Source of the DNA: an uncultured Flavobacteriaceae bacterium | GTDB taxonomy: Bacteria; Bacteroidota; Bacteroidia; Flavobacteriales; Flavobacteriaceae | Assembly (NCBI GenBank): GCA_913043275.1 | Contig: CAJWLL010000012.1 | Coordinates: forward strand, 1-48,646 | DNA: 48,646 nt | Direction of reading: 5' to 3' | Part shown: positions 41,157 to 48,646 of the stretch, in pieces | Layout: every line of letters starts with the position of its first letter | How positions within the stretch are numbered: position 1 is the stretch's first letter | The notes under the pieces: generated by a model | Told to the model about the DNA's origin: nothing | Seen by the model: the letters and a program-made list of their open reading frames with translations, nothing else | Database searches by the model: none | Made by a program: the position numbers and the translations under genes

Positions 41157-42323
41157 ATGGGTTGCTCTTCATGTGCCAGTAATACAAACGGCTCCCCACG
41201 CGGCTGCAGAAGTAATGGTACCTGCGGGACAGATAGCTGTAATAAATTGACTGTTTTTGACTGGTTGGGTAACATGGAAATGCCTACCGGCAAAACTCCC
41301 TTTCCCATGGTTGAGGTACGTTTTAAAAATAGCCGAAAAGGATTTTACACCCTACCCGAAGGCTTATGTGTAGCGGTAGGCGAACCTGTAATTACCGGGG
41401 AAGAAAATGGCTATGATCTGGGACTGGTTACCTTGACTGGGGAATTGGTTAGTTTTCAGATGAAAAAGAAAAAAATTCTCCATGACAGCAATGAGGTGTC
41501 AAAAATTCTGCGCAAAGCTAGCCAAAAGGAAATAGATAAATGGCACATCCTAAGAGACAAAGAACCACAAATCCAAAAACGGGCTCGTGAACTGGCCATA
41601 GGCTTGGGCTTGGAAATGAAACTCTCCGATGTGGAATTTCAAGGGGATGGGAAAAAGGCAACATTTTATTATACAGCAGACAGCCGGGTAGATTTTCGAC
41701 AGTTGATCAAGGATATGGCCAAGGTCTTTTCCATTCGGATCGAAATGCGGCAAATCGGTTTGCGCCAAGAGGCTTCACGCCTGGGAGGCATTGGTTCCTG
41801 TGGACGTGAATTGTGTTGCTCAACTTGGTTGATCGATTACCGATCCGTATCCACCTCTGCTGTCCGCTACCAGCAGTTGTCCCTTAATTCCCTTAAACTG
41901 TCGGGTCAATGTGGAAAACTCAAATGCTGTTTGAATTACGAATTGGATGCTTATCGCAAGGCACTCAAAACTTTCCCTAAATCAGAAGTCAAACTCCAAA
42001 CCGAAAAAGGATTGGCTGTTTTGCAAAAAATAGATATTTTTAAAGATCAATTGTGGTATGCTTATAAAGGTGAATGGATGAATTGGTATAATTTGACCCT
42101 AGATTCGGTTCATGAGATCATTGCCAAAAATAAGAACAAAGAAAAAGTACCTAGCCTTGAAGAATACATCGTAGAAGAAAATTTTCCTGTGATTGAAAAG
42201 CCAGATGCTATGTTTAAAAATTTAGTGGGGCAGGACAGGCTGAACCGCTTTGATAGTCCCAAAAAAACCAAAAATAAGAGGATAAAAAAACGCAAGCCCA
42301 ACCGGAGTCAAAACAATGCTTAG
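41157..42323 (+). CDS. PSP1 domain protein (YaaT/RicT-like)
   Basis: This 388-residue protein has a cysteine-rich N-terminus (about six Cys in the first 30 residues) and a central PSP1 domain (~50-270) with IGSCGRELCCSTWL (~215-228) and QCGKLKCCLNYELDAY (~254-269), the paired cysteine motifs of the RicT family. In Bacillus, RicT (YaaT) works with RicA and RicF in an Fe-S-containing complex that helps mRNA processing and development. The C-terminal tail is very basic. The role in Bacteroidota is not established. Its end overlaps gldH by eight bases. Confidence 0.86.
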   Translation: MGCSSCASNTNGSPRGCRSNGTCGTDSCNKLTVFDWLGNMEMPTGKTPFPMVEVRFKNSRKGFYTLPEGLCVAVGEPVITGEENGYDLGLVTLTGELVSFQMKKKKILHDSNEVSKILRKASQKEIDKWHILRDKEPQIQKRARELAIGLGLEMKLSDVEFQGDGKKATFYYTADSRVDFRQLIKDMAKVFSIRIEMRQIGLRQEASRLGGIGSCGRELCCSTWLIDYRSVSTSAVRYQQLSLNSLKLSGQCGKLKCCLNYELDAYRKALKTFPKSEVKLQTEKGLAVLQKIDIFKDQLWYAYKGEWMNWYNLTLDSVHEIIAKNKNKEKVPSLEEYIVEENFPVIEKPDAMFKNLVGQDRLNRFDSPKKTKNKRIKKRKPNRSQNNA

Positions 42324-42807
42324 CAAGTACTATATCTTTTCGGCATTCATTTTGAGTATTATTTTTACTTGTAGTAAGCCACCGTTCTTCATGGATTACC
42401 GTAATTTTGATGGGAAGTGGTTAACTTCTGAAAAAGTGTTTTTTGATATCCCTACCTCAAACGATCAGCCTGTCAATTTAATGATTTACCTCCGAAACAA
42501 CCAACGTTATCCCTTTTCAAACATCTTTTTAATTGCACGTTTAAAAATGGGGGATTCCCTTTTACTTTGTGATACCCTGGAATACGCAATGGCCAATGCA
42601 GAAGGTCAGTGGCTGGGGAAAGGATTTTTGGAGGTCAAGGAAAGCAAACTCTTGTGGAAAGAAAACTACGAATTATCAACTAAAGAAAATTTAAAAGTTC
42701 AGCTGGAACATGCATTAAGATTTAATAGTAGTGAAAAAAGCATAGACACATTAGAGGGAATCGTTAGCGTAGGTTTTGCCATGGAGGAAATTTCAAAGGA
42801 TGAATAA
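42316..42807 (+). CDS. gldH: gliding motility lipoprotein GldH
   Basis: GldH is a lipoprotein required for gliding in Flavobacterium johnsoniae and linked to the type IX secretion machinery. The 163-residue protein has a signal sequence with lipobox SIIFTC (Cys19), then FMDYRNFDGKWLTSEKVFFDIPT and a beta-rich body with NLMIYLRNNQRYPFSNIFLIARL (given in part), typical of GldH. It sits between the PSP1 gene and the class A PBP, an order I know from other flavobacteria, and overlaps both (eight bases each). Confidence 0.87.
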   Translation: MLSKYYIFSAFILSIIFTCSKPPFFMDYRNFDGKWLTSEKVFFDIPTSNDQPVNLMIYLRNNQRYPFSNIFLIARLKMGDSLLLCDTLEYAMANAEGQWLGKGFLEVKESKLLWKENYELSTKENLKVQLEHALRFNSSEKSIDTLEGIVSVGFAMEEISKDE

Positions 42808-45130
42808 ACCCAAAAAGGATAAATTGAAAAAAAGGAAATATAAAAAGTTCATTTGGGCTTTTTGGTTACTTTTTCTTGCCCTTCTATCTGCAGTGGTGTG
42901 TGTTTTCTGGATTACCGCTTTGGGCTATTTTGGATCCATGCCGCCGTTGGAGCAGTTGGAAAACCCCAAAACTAATTTGGCGACGCAGATCCTTTCCTCT
43001 GACGGAGTGGTATTGGGAAAATTTTATTTTAATGACAACCGAACGCCTATTACATATGAAGAATTGCCCGAAAACATCGTTGAAGCACTTATCGCCACAG
43101 AGGATGAGCGTTATTATGACCATGCCGGAATCGATTGGTTGGGGACACTAAGGGCCGTATTTTATTTGGGAAAAAAAGGCGGTGCTAGTACTATTACCCA
43201 GCAGTTGGCTAGACAGCTTTTTGTTGGGGTGCGTTCCCGTAATAAAAAAGAAGCCGTACTTCAAAAAATCAAAGAGTGGGTACTATCGGTTCAATTGGAA
43301 AGAAGGTACACTAAAAAGGAGATCATCGCAATGTATCTCAACATCTATGATTTTGGATACAATGCCGATGGGGTTCGCTCGGCAGCTAAAATTTATTTTG
43401 ACACCGTTCCCCTAGCCTTGAAATTAGAGCAATCGGCGACCTTAGTGGGAATGCTCAAAAACTCTTCTTTGTACAATCCCTTACGTCGGCCCAAAATGGT
43501 CGAAAAAAGACGGAATGTTGTTTTTCAGCAAATGCTCAGGAATGAATTGATAACACAGGAGGAAAAAGATTCCTTGGTAACGCTTCCGCTCCAAATAAAT
43601 TTTTCGCCCGAATCCCACCGTGAAGGTTTGGCCACTTATTTTCGTGCTTACCTCCAAGAGTTTATGAAAAAATGGATTCGGAATAATCCAAAAGCCGATG
43701 GCAGCGTATACAATCTCTATCGGGATGGGTTAAAAATCTATACCACTATTGATTCCCGCCTACAGGCACTGGGTGAAAATGCCGTTTCGGATCATATGAA
43801 GAATTTGCAAAAAGAATTTTTTCTTCAAAACACTAAAGAACTGAACCCCACCGCACCCTTTTTGGATTTGCGAAAAGGGGAAATCGACACTCTTTTGATC
43901 CGAACTGCCTACCGTAGCGAGCGTTGGCGAAAAGGAAAAGTAGCAGGAATGGACGAAGAATCCCTTTTGGAAAGCTTTTTTAAACCTGTGTTCATGCAGG
44001 TGTTCAGTTGGAAAGGAGAAATCGATACCATTATGACCCCAATGGATTCGATTCGCTATTACAAACATTTCCTTCGGGCTGCCATGATGTCGATGGAACC
44101 TCAAACAGGTCATGTCAAAACATGGGTAGGAGGATTTAACTACAAGCATTTTCAGTACGACCAAGTAAAGCAAGGCCGCCGACAAATTGGCTCTACCTTT
44201 AAACCCTTTTTATACGCCACGGCCATCGACCAGCTTAAACTTTCTCCATGCGATAAATTGCCAGACGCTTTGTACTGTATCGATGCCATGAAACACGGCA
44301 ATGTTGACCCCTGGTGTCCTAAAAATTCGGGAGACCGATATGGCCGAACGCGAACCTTAAAAAACGCCTTGGCAAATTCGGTCAATACTATTAGTGCCAG
44401 AATTATGGACAAGGTAGGTCCCCGACCGGTGATTGATCTGGTCAAAAAAACAGGTGTAACCTCCTATATTCCTAAGGTGCCTTCGATTGCATTGGGAACC
44501 CCTGACATCAGCCTCTTTGAATTGGTAGGTGCTTATGGCACCTTTGCCAATCAGGGGATATACATTCAGCCAATTGTAATTACCCGGATTGAGGATAAAA
44601 ATGGAATGGCTTTGTTTGAGGTGGTACCGAAAACCAAAGATGTGATCAGTGAAGAAGCGGCCTATGTTACAGTTAATCTAATGCAAGGAGTTACCGAACA
44701 CGGATCGGGTGCCAGACTGCGTCATGCTGGACTGGAAAAAACCAATTATGTATATGAAAAAGTAGTCACTGGCTACCCTTATATTTTTGAGAATCCTATA
44801 GCCGGAAAAACCGGGACAACGCAAAATCAAAGTGATGGATGGTTTATGGGAATGGTACCCAATTTGGTTACAGGGGTTTGGGTAGGAGGAGAGGACCGTT
44901 CGATTCATTTTCAGGAAATTGCCTTTGGACAGGGAGCGACCATGGCTCTACCCATTTGGGCCTTGTATATGAAACAGGCCTATGAAAATGAAGAATTTGA
45001 CATTTCACAAGAGGAATTCGTGGCACCGGATCAGGTGAGCACTCCTCTGGATTGCAAAGAATATGATAACGACGCTGACCCGATGGTACCAGCCAAACCC
45101 CATGCCGACTTGGATCAATTGGGTTTTTGA
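42800..45130 (+). CDS. class A penicillin-binding protein (PBP1A-like)
   Basis: This bifunctional enzyme polymerises lipid II and cross-links peptidoglycan. The 776-residue protein from ATG 42800 has a basic cytosolic start, one transmembrane helix (~17-38), a GT51 domain with the catalytic region ATEDERYYDHAGIDWLG (~98-114) and GGASTITQQLARQL (~126-139), and a transpeptidase domain. Its motifs are SxxK as STFK (in RQIGSTFKPFLYATA, ~455), SxN as SVN (in LANSVNTIS) and KTGT (in AGKTGTTQNQSDGW). The start lies inside the gldH end. It is the last gene of the 41.1-45.1 kb operon. Confidence 0.94.
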   Translation: MNKPKKDKLKKRKYKKFIWAFWLLFLALLSAVVCVFWITALGYFGSMPPLEQLENPKTNLATQILSSDGVVLGKFYFNDNRTPITYEELPENIVEALIATEDERYYDHAGIDWLGTLRAVFYLGKKGGASTITQQLARQLFVGVRSRNKKEAVLQKIKEWVLSVQLERRYTKKEIIAMYLNIYDFGYNADGVRSAAKIYFDTVPLALKLEQSATLVGMLKNSSLYNPLRRPKMVEKRRNVVFQQMLRNELITQEEKDSLVTLPLQINFSPESHREGLATYFRAYLQEFMKKWIRNNPKADGSVYNLYRDGLKIYTTIDSRLQALGENAVSDHMKNLQKEFFLQNTKELNPTAPFLDLRKGEIDTLLIRTAYRSERWRKGKVAGMDEESLLESFFKPVFMQVFSWKGEIDTIMTPMDSIRYYKHFLRAAMMSMEPQTGHVKTWVGGFNYKHFQYDQVKQGRRQIGSTFKPFLYATAIDQLKLSPCDKLPDALYCIDAMKHGNVDPWCPKNSGDRYGRTRTLKNALANSVNTISARIMDKVGPRPVIDLVKKTGVTSYIPKVPSIALGTPDISLFELVGAYGTFANQGIYIQPIVITRIEDKNGMALFEVVPKTKDVISEEAAYVTVNLMQGVTEHGSGARLRHAGLEKTNYVYEKVVTGYPYIFENPIAGKTGTTQNQSDGWFMGMVPNLVTGVWVGGEDRSIHFQEIAFGQGATMALPIWALYMKQAYENEEFDISQEEFVAPDQVSTPLDCKEYDNDADPMVPAKPHADLDQLGF

Positions 45131-45178
45131 CGCCTTCGTTATGGCCTCAATAAATTAATTGAAAAACAGAGATGTTGA

Positions 45179-45631
45179 TTATTGATCTTCGGCAAACCAT
45201 TCTGTAAAAGCAGTCTCTGTTTCTCTTAATTTTAAGGAAAATAATTTTAGATGATTAGGCAGCTTTGCCTTAATCCTTACTGCAAAATCTAAGATCATCA
45301 TTTCACTAGTGGGCTGATAGTTTAATCTTAAAATTTTATGACCTCTGCTTTCCATTTCATCAGCAATTTCTATATGAGGGGAGTTTACGTTGAGCATGGT
45401 AGCATGGTCAAGGGCATGAACGATTTCCTGATTGACTATGGTTTTAAGGTCACCAAAATCGATAACCATCCCGTTTTTGACGTTTTTAGGGTCTGCAATC
45501 GGTTGGCCTATCACCGTTACGTCCAACTTGTAACTGTGGCCATGGACGTTTTTGCACAGTCCATCGTAGCCATAAAGTGCGTGTCCGGATTCAAATTTAA
45601 ATTGTTTTGTGACTCGAACTTTTTTATCCAT
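45179..45631 (-). CDS. queD: 6-carboxytetrahydropterin synthase / 6-pyruvoyl-tetrahydropterin synthase family
   Basis: QueD makes 6-carboxy-5,6,7,8-tetrahydropterin from dihydroneopterin triphosphate for queuosine and other 7-deazaguanines. The 150-residue protein has zinc ligands His17, His30 and His32 (GHALYGYDGLCKNVHGHSY), the catalytic Cys26, Asp and His in HALDHATML, the YQPTSEMM pterin-adjacent motif and the glutamate in LRETETAFTEW. The family also includes PTPS enzymes of biopterin synthesis; the CxxxHGH arrangement favours QueD. It shares its strand with, and lies two bases downstream of, the enoyl-CoA hydratase gene. No queC, queE or queF is adjacent. Confidence 0.85.
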   Translation of the reverse strand: MDKKVRVTKQFKFESGHALYGYDGLCKNVHGHSYKLDVTVIGQPIADPKNVKNGMVIDFGDLKTIVNQEIVHALDHATMLNVNSPHIEIADEMESRGHKILRLNYQPTSEMMILDFAVRIKAKLPNHLKLFSLKLRETETAFTEWFAEDQ

Positions 45632-45633
45632 TT

Positions 45634-46377
45634 TTAGAGTGATTTGATCTTATTTTGGGTAAAATCTGACAGAGCTAATTGTGCAGTTTTTTTCGCGTTT
45701 TTACGCAAAAGGGTGTCCCAGTTTTGGGTGTCTTTCCAATGGAGTTTTCGCAATTCTCGACAGGCCATAGGAGCATAGGCGGCGAGTCTTTCTGCTTTTT
45801 CATTTACGGTCTGATCCAATGCTTCTAGATCACTGAAACATTCAGCATAAAGACCTTTGTCGATTCCCCAGTTTGCGCTTTTCCAATGGGCACTGTCTAG
45901 GGATAATTGTGCAAAAGCAGTACTTCCAATTTTTCTACTTAAAGCAGGTTCAATAACATAGGGTCCTATGCCAATCGAAAGTTCAGAAAGTTTGATGGAG
46001 GCTAGATTAGTGGCAAAGGCATAGTCACAAGCGGAAACTAACCCTACTCCACCGCCAACGATTTTTCCGTGAACTCTAGCTAAGACAAATTTTGACATTT
46101 TTCGCATAGTATTAAGCAAATGTGCAAAGCCCATAAAAATGGCAGTGGCCTGTTCGATATTTTTTACCCTTTTTAATTCGCTCAGTGAGGCTCCGGAACA
46201 AAAGACATTACCTTCGCTTTCCAAAACGATGACTCCAATATCAAGATCAGCCTCAGCTGTTTCAAAAGCCTTGACCATTTTTTTCAATAGGGAAGAGGGA
46301 AGGCTGTTTCCCTTGGGATGGAAAAATTTTATCCTTCCAATTTTCTTATTTTTTTCTAAATAAACGCTTCCTTCCAT
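45634..46377 (-). CDS. enoyl-CoA hydratase/isomerase family protein
   Basis: This 247-residue crotonase-fold protein shows the oxyanion-hole regions VFCSGASLSELKR (~57-69) and VHGKIVGGGVGLVSACDYAFAT (~103-124). The glutamates used by classical enoyl-CoA hydratases are not clearly both present: the second site reads LSELSIGIGPYVIEP, resembling methylglutaconyl-CoA hydratase and PaaB/PaaG-like relatives. Substrate is unknown; amino-acid or fatty-acid degradation is likely. It is cotranscribed with the QueD-like gene and diverges from the LpxR-like gene. Confidence 0.85.
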   Translation of the reverse strand: MEGSVYLEKNKKIGRIKFFHPKGNSLPSSLLKKMVKAFETAEADLDIGVIVLESEGNVFCSGASLSELKRVKNIEQATAIFMGFAHLLNTMRKMSKFVLARVHGKIVGGGVGLVSACDYAFATNLASIKLSELSIGIGPYVIEPALSRKIGSTAFAQLSLDSAHWKSANWGIDKGLYAECFSDLEALDQTVNEKAERLAAYAPMACRELRKLHWKDTQNWDTLLRKNAKKTAQLALSDFTQNKIKSL

Positions 46378-46432
46378 TGAATTTCAAAAATAGCCAATCT
46401 ATTTTGTTTTTGGCGACTGTTCATTAATTGAA

Positions 46433-46463
46433 ATCATTTTTAAAAGCGAATTTCAAAAATGAT
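46433..46463. repeat. 9-bp inverted repeat upstream of the LpxR-like gene
   Basis: ATCATTTTT (46433-46441) and AAAAATGAT (46455-46463) are perfect inverted copies with a 13-base loop. In the same divergent gap GAATTTCAAAAAT occurs twice, near 46380 and 46448. These sit between two start codons and could bind a regulator; AT-richness makes chance possible. Confidence 0.45.
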
Positions 46464-46489
46464 GATTAAATTCAGCGCACAAATTAAAA

Positions 46490-47392
46490 ATGAAGTATCC
46501 TTATTTATATTTATTGAATATAGTATTGCTCTGTTCGGGCTTTTCATTTGGCCAGCAATATGTTAACCTTGGAGTAGACAATGACCTTTATTTTGGTCTG
46601 GATCATTACTACTCCAGTGGAATTTTTATAAGCATGGGAAAGTTAAATCCAGATGCAGATCAAGAGGAGGCTTATCCCAAAAAATACTTACATTGGACTT
46701 TGGGTCAGGAGATCTATACCCCTAAAAAGAGATATACCAGTGATGTGCTTAAGTTCGACTATCCCTATGGGGGCTGGTTGTTTTTGGAAAGGTCTTTTGA
46801 GAAATACAAAAGTGCTCTTTCGGCCTGGGGCGTATCTCTAAAGCTGGGGATGACTGGCAAGGCTTCATTGGCGCCCTATTTTCAAAACCTCTATCACGAC
46901 AAGGTTTTGGGCATGCCTAATGTGGCCTGGGAACAGCCCTTGCCCCAAATGTTTCACGTCAACCTCAATGCAATGCAGAGAAAGAGATTGCCATTGGGCA
47001 ACCGCTTAGCGTTCTTGAACGAGTTTTTCGGAAATTTGGGTACCCAACGTATCTCAGCTGGAGTGCGTTTAGGCGTTTTGTTGGGAAGCTCTAAGGCCCT
47101 TTCATTTTTGGGAAATCCTCTGGAGATGCAAACCAAAGGAAATGGGATTTACTTGGGAACACGACAGGAATACCGTTTTCACGATTATATGATCTCCGGG
47201 GGACTTTTTAACGATGATGCTCCCTTTGTTTTGGACTCTATTCCTTATAAAAACAGTTTAGAAGTGGGCTTTGCGTTTTACAATGAAAAATGGAGATTGC
47301 TGGTGCTTTGGAATAGTATTTCCAAAGACAATGAACTTCAATTTCCCGCTCGCCATCTTTATCTCAATATTTCCATAGCAAGGTTTTTTTAG
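46490..47392 (+). CDS. lipid A deacylase LpxR-like outer-membrane protein
   Basis: This 300-residue protein has a signal peptide (~1-21, ending GFSFG) and a beta-barrel body with an aromatic C-terminal residue (FF). The NLGVDNDLYFGLDHYYSSGI segment (~26-45) matches the NDN and T/SxG motif of the LpxR (DUF2219) family, and a histidine follows in LYHDKVLGMPNVAWEQPLPQ (~131 on), near where the LpxR catalytic His lies. LpxR removes the 3'-acyloxyacyl group of lipid A at the outer membrane; activity here is inferred. Convergent with the next gene, six bases apart. Confidence 0.78.
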   Translation: MKYPYLYLLNIVLLCSGFSFGQQYVNLGVDNDLYFGLDHYYSSGIFISMGKLNPDADQEEAYPKKYLHWTLGQEIYTPKKRYTSDVLKFDYPYGGWLFLERSFEKYKSALSAWGVSLKLGMTGKASLAPYFQNLYHDKVLGMPNVAWEQPLPQMFHVNLNAMQRKRLPLGNRLAFLNEFFGNLGTQRISAGVRLGVLLGSSKALSFLGNPLEMQTKGNGIYLGTRQEYRFHDYMISGGLFNDDAPFVLDSIPYKNSLEVGFAFYNEKWRLLVLWNSISKDNELQFPARHLYLNISIARFF

Positions 47393-47398
47393 GCTCTT

Positions 47399-48058
47399 TC
47401 ACATTGGTTTTTTCTTGGGGTTGAGTACAAAAAAATGAACTCCCAAAACGAAGGCATCAAAATTATTTTTTTGATCGCTAAGCGGATCCGTAGCTCTTTT
47501 AAAAAAACGATATTGCAGGGAGACATCAAACCTTTTCCAAACATTGTATTGGGTTGCAAAAAACCAAGCAAAATTATTTTTGAAAACCTCTTGGGGGTAT
47601 TCATTACTTCGATTTTTTAGGTCGACGATTTCTGTGTTTTGGGCCCTTAGGATAAGGTTGTAGAACAAGCCAGTCTCAAAATGGAGCTTTCTGGAGGGAA
47701 AAACCCGCAGGCTTAATGGGAAGCTGAGATAGGTCAATTGATCATAGGATTGATTTTTCCAAAGTGAGTATTGATAGCTTAGTTTAAAATAATCTAATCC
47801 CGAATTGAGTGCAAAGGTTTTCGAAAATTTGTACTGAATGTAAGTCCCGCTGGAAAAGCTAATTTTACGATTGGTATAGTTTCCTCGCATATTTCCATAA
47901 ACCATATGGGAGTGGAGGTCAAAATTCCATTTGCGATAGAATGCATCTAGATCAGGCCCTTTATTGTATTGGAGGAGAAGATTGGCGTCACCTTGTGCTA
48001 AACCAGACAAAAAAAAGGGGAAGAGGAGGCAAAACCATTTGATTCTTGATAAGTACAT
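47399..48058 (-). CDS. predicted outer-membrane beta-barrel protein, function unknown
   Basis: This 219-residue protein begins MYLSRIKWFCLLFPFFLSGLAQG, a signal peptide cleaved after about residue 22. Alternating hydrophobic and polar residues with many aromatics (GTYIQYKFSKTFALNSGLDYF; LSFPLSLRVFPSRKLHFETGLFYNL) suggest about eight beta strands, as in the porin-like OMP_b-brl folds. No enzymatic motif. ATG 48058 is preferred over one 17 codons upstream because a TATCTTTA box lies between them. It is the last gene before the tRNA-Ala locus. Confidence 0.68.
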   Translation of the reverse strand: MYLSRIKWFCLLFPFFLSGLAQGDANLLLQYNKGPDLDAFYRKWNFDLHSHMVYGNMRGNYTNRKISFSSGTYIQYKFSKTFALNSGLDYFKLSYQYSLWKNQSYDQLTYLSFPLSLRVFPSRKLHFETGLFYNLILRAQNTEIVDLKNRSNEYPQEVFKNNFAWFFATQYNVWKRFDVSLQYRFFKRATDPLSDQKNNFDAFVLGVHFFVLNPKKKPM

Positions 48059-48063
48059 CAATT

Positions 48064-48071
48064 TAAAGATA
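48064..48071 (-). promoter_or_regulatory. -7-like promoter box (TATCTTTA) for the outer-membrane protein gene
   Basis: The minus strand reads TATCTTTA, one base off TAnnTTTG, five bases before the ATG at 48058. It supports the shorter start and implies a very short leader. Confidence 0.4.
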
Positions 48072-48284
48072 GTATAATTAAAAGGGTTTGATGAGAAGAG
48101 GGCTTTCATATTTAAACCTTGAATTTTAAAACCTCACAGAAATTTACATATCCTAGTATATATTTTATTTAGAATGACAAAATTCTGATAAATTAGCTGA
48201 TTTTAATAGATTTGCATATGATGTAATTGCAGATAAAAACTTGTTGATTTTTATAAAACATTTAAAATCAGTAATTGAAATTTT

Positions 48285-48358
48285 GGGGATGTAGCTCAGC
48301 TGGCTAGAGCGCTTGACTGGCAGTCAAGAGGTCGTGGGTTCGAGTCCCATCTTCTCCA
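48285..48358 (+). tRNA. tRNA-Ala (anticodon GGC)
   Basis: The 74-base segment folds as a complete tRNA: acceptor strands GGGGATG and CTTCTCC, D arm GCTC/GAGC, anticodon stem CTTGA/TCAAG around loop CTGGCAG, and T arm GTGGG/CCCAT with TTCGAGT loop. The anticodon GGC reads GCC and GCU alanine codons. The G3:U70 pair, the main alanine identity element, is present. Position 6:67 is a T-T mismatch. CCA is not encoded. A TAGATTTG box at 48207-48214 is a possible but distant promoter. Confidence 0.95.
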
Positions 48359-48365
48359 CTTATAT

Positions 48366-48412
48366 AATCCCTATTACATTTTAAATCAATTTTTTAGGGA
48401 TTTTTTATTTTA
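48366..48412 (+). terminator. probable intrinsic terminator after tRNA-Ala
   Basis: AATCCCTA (48366-48373) and TAGGGATT (48395-48402) form an 8-bp stem with a 21-base AT-rich loop, followed by a T-rich run. The loop is long for an intrinsic terminator, but the position directly after the tRNA and the T tract support the call. Confidence 0.55.
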
Positions 48413-48416
48413 TTTA

Positions 48417-48434
48417 TGTACGGTATTTGTACGG
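48417..48434. repeat. short direct repeat TGTACGG x2 downstream of tRNA-Ala
   Basis: TGTACGG occurs at 48417-48423 and again at 48428-48434, an 11-base period. Direct repeats of one helical turn just beyond a tRNA 3' end resemble integrase arm-type sites, but no integrase is in the window. The rest of 48435-48536 holds no gene; ACCCTA words occur near 48450 and 48520. Confidence 0.4.
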
Positions 48435-48536
48435 CTACAATATTTTAAACCCTAAAACTTTCCTGCTTATCTGATTACCTGACGGTGGGGTGGGTTTTAT
48501 TCTGTGTCATTTTTTTAACCCTAGACAAAGAAGTTT

Positions 48537-48646
48537 TTAGCTTATCTCTTTGAATACAATGTCATAGTCCACATTCTTTCCTATATGCTTTGATACATAC
48601 TTACAAACATCTTCACTATCATAGATAGGCTGATAATCTCCAACAG
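48537..48646 (-). CDS. 3' end of an unrecognised gene, cut by the window edge
   Basis: On the minus strand an open frame enters from beyond base 48646 and stops with TAA at 48537-48539. It gives 35 C-terminal residues containing VGDYQPIYDSEDVCKY and ending NVDYDIVFKEIS. No family is recognised. The other two minus-strand frames are closed by stops, so this frame is the likely coding one. It faces the tRNA-Ala gene and, with the direct repeat before it, may be the start of an accessory region. Confidence 0.45.
   Translation of the reverse strand, partial: VGDYQPIYDSEDVCKYVSKHIGKNVDYDIVFKEIS

Overview
The window reads as a chromosomal segment of a member of the Bacteroidota, class Flavobacteriia, most likely a Flavobacteriaceae species. 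Four things point there. (1) Gliding and type IX secretion lipoproteins (SprE/PorW-like and GldH). (2) Bacteroidota-type -7 promoter boxes (TAnnTTTG) a few bases before many start codons. (3) An ATP synthase locus that stops after atpG, with no atpD or atpC. (4) Several lineage-restricted families (DUF4837, DUF4292, DUF4254, DUF6341-like, HU-CCDC81/SPOR). Coding density is very high and the DNA is AT-rich. Almost everything is housekeeping or lineage-core; only the last ~250 bp look accessory.

Layout. 1-4.7 kb: partial tRNA-Cys, folB, glnS, an SPFH protein and gltX. 4.7-7.9 kb: ybeY, mnmG and a methyltransferase, with a parS-like palindrome at each end of mnmG. 7.9-11.5 kb: a DNA polymerase III delta'-like gene (minus), then pgk, a DUF4837 lipoprotein and a 55-residue tatA (minus). 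11.6-15.3 kb: an operon of an M23 peptidase, a GH3-family enzyme, a degenerate methyltransferase-like protein and a GT2. 15.4-20.6 kb: purD, two small or unknown membrane proteins, a DUF4254 protein, a GT9 and a PaaE-like reductase. 20.9-29.3 kb: sprE, bactofilin, atpZ, a four-helix membrane protein, then atpB-E-F-H-A-G. 29.5-34.2 kb: a NagX/HGSNAT-like membrane acyltransferase, dut, a sugar nucleotidyltransferase, a DUF4292 lipoprotein and a degenerate EnvC-like LytM protein. 34.2-39.7 kb: an HU-like/SPOR membrane protein, trpS, plsC, pabC, pabB and recA. 40.0-45.1 kb: trhO, a PSP1-domain (YaaT/RicT-like) gene, gldH and a class A PBP. 45.2-48.1 kb: a 6-carboxytetrahydropterin synthase-family gene, an enoyl-CoA hydratase-family gene, an LpxR-like gene and an outer-membrane protein. 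48.3-48.6 kb: tRNA-Ala(GGC), a terminator, a short direct repeat and the 3' end of an unrecognised gene, possibly the edge of an integrated element.

How the genes fit together: translation and tRNA biology (glnS, gltX, trpS, ybeY, mnmG, trhO), folate and pterin supply (folB, pabB, pabC, queD-like), the F0 and most of F1, envelope and peptidoglycan functions (two LytM proteins, PBP, HU-SPOR, bactofilin, LpxR, GTs), gliding/T9SS (sprE, gldH) and replication/recombination (holB, recA, parS, dut). I saw no CRISPR array, insertion sequence or complete mobile element. The most notable observations are the parS pair at mnmG, the DNA-binding-to-septum architecture of the HU-SPOR protein with an inverted repeat over its promoter, a perfect 13-bp hairpin inside holB, the bacterial GH3 operon, and the very short leaders implied by promoter positions. 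No clearly new defence or mobile system is visible.
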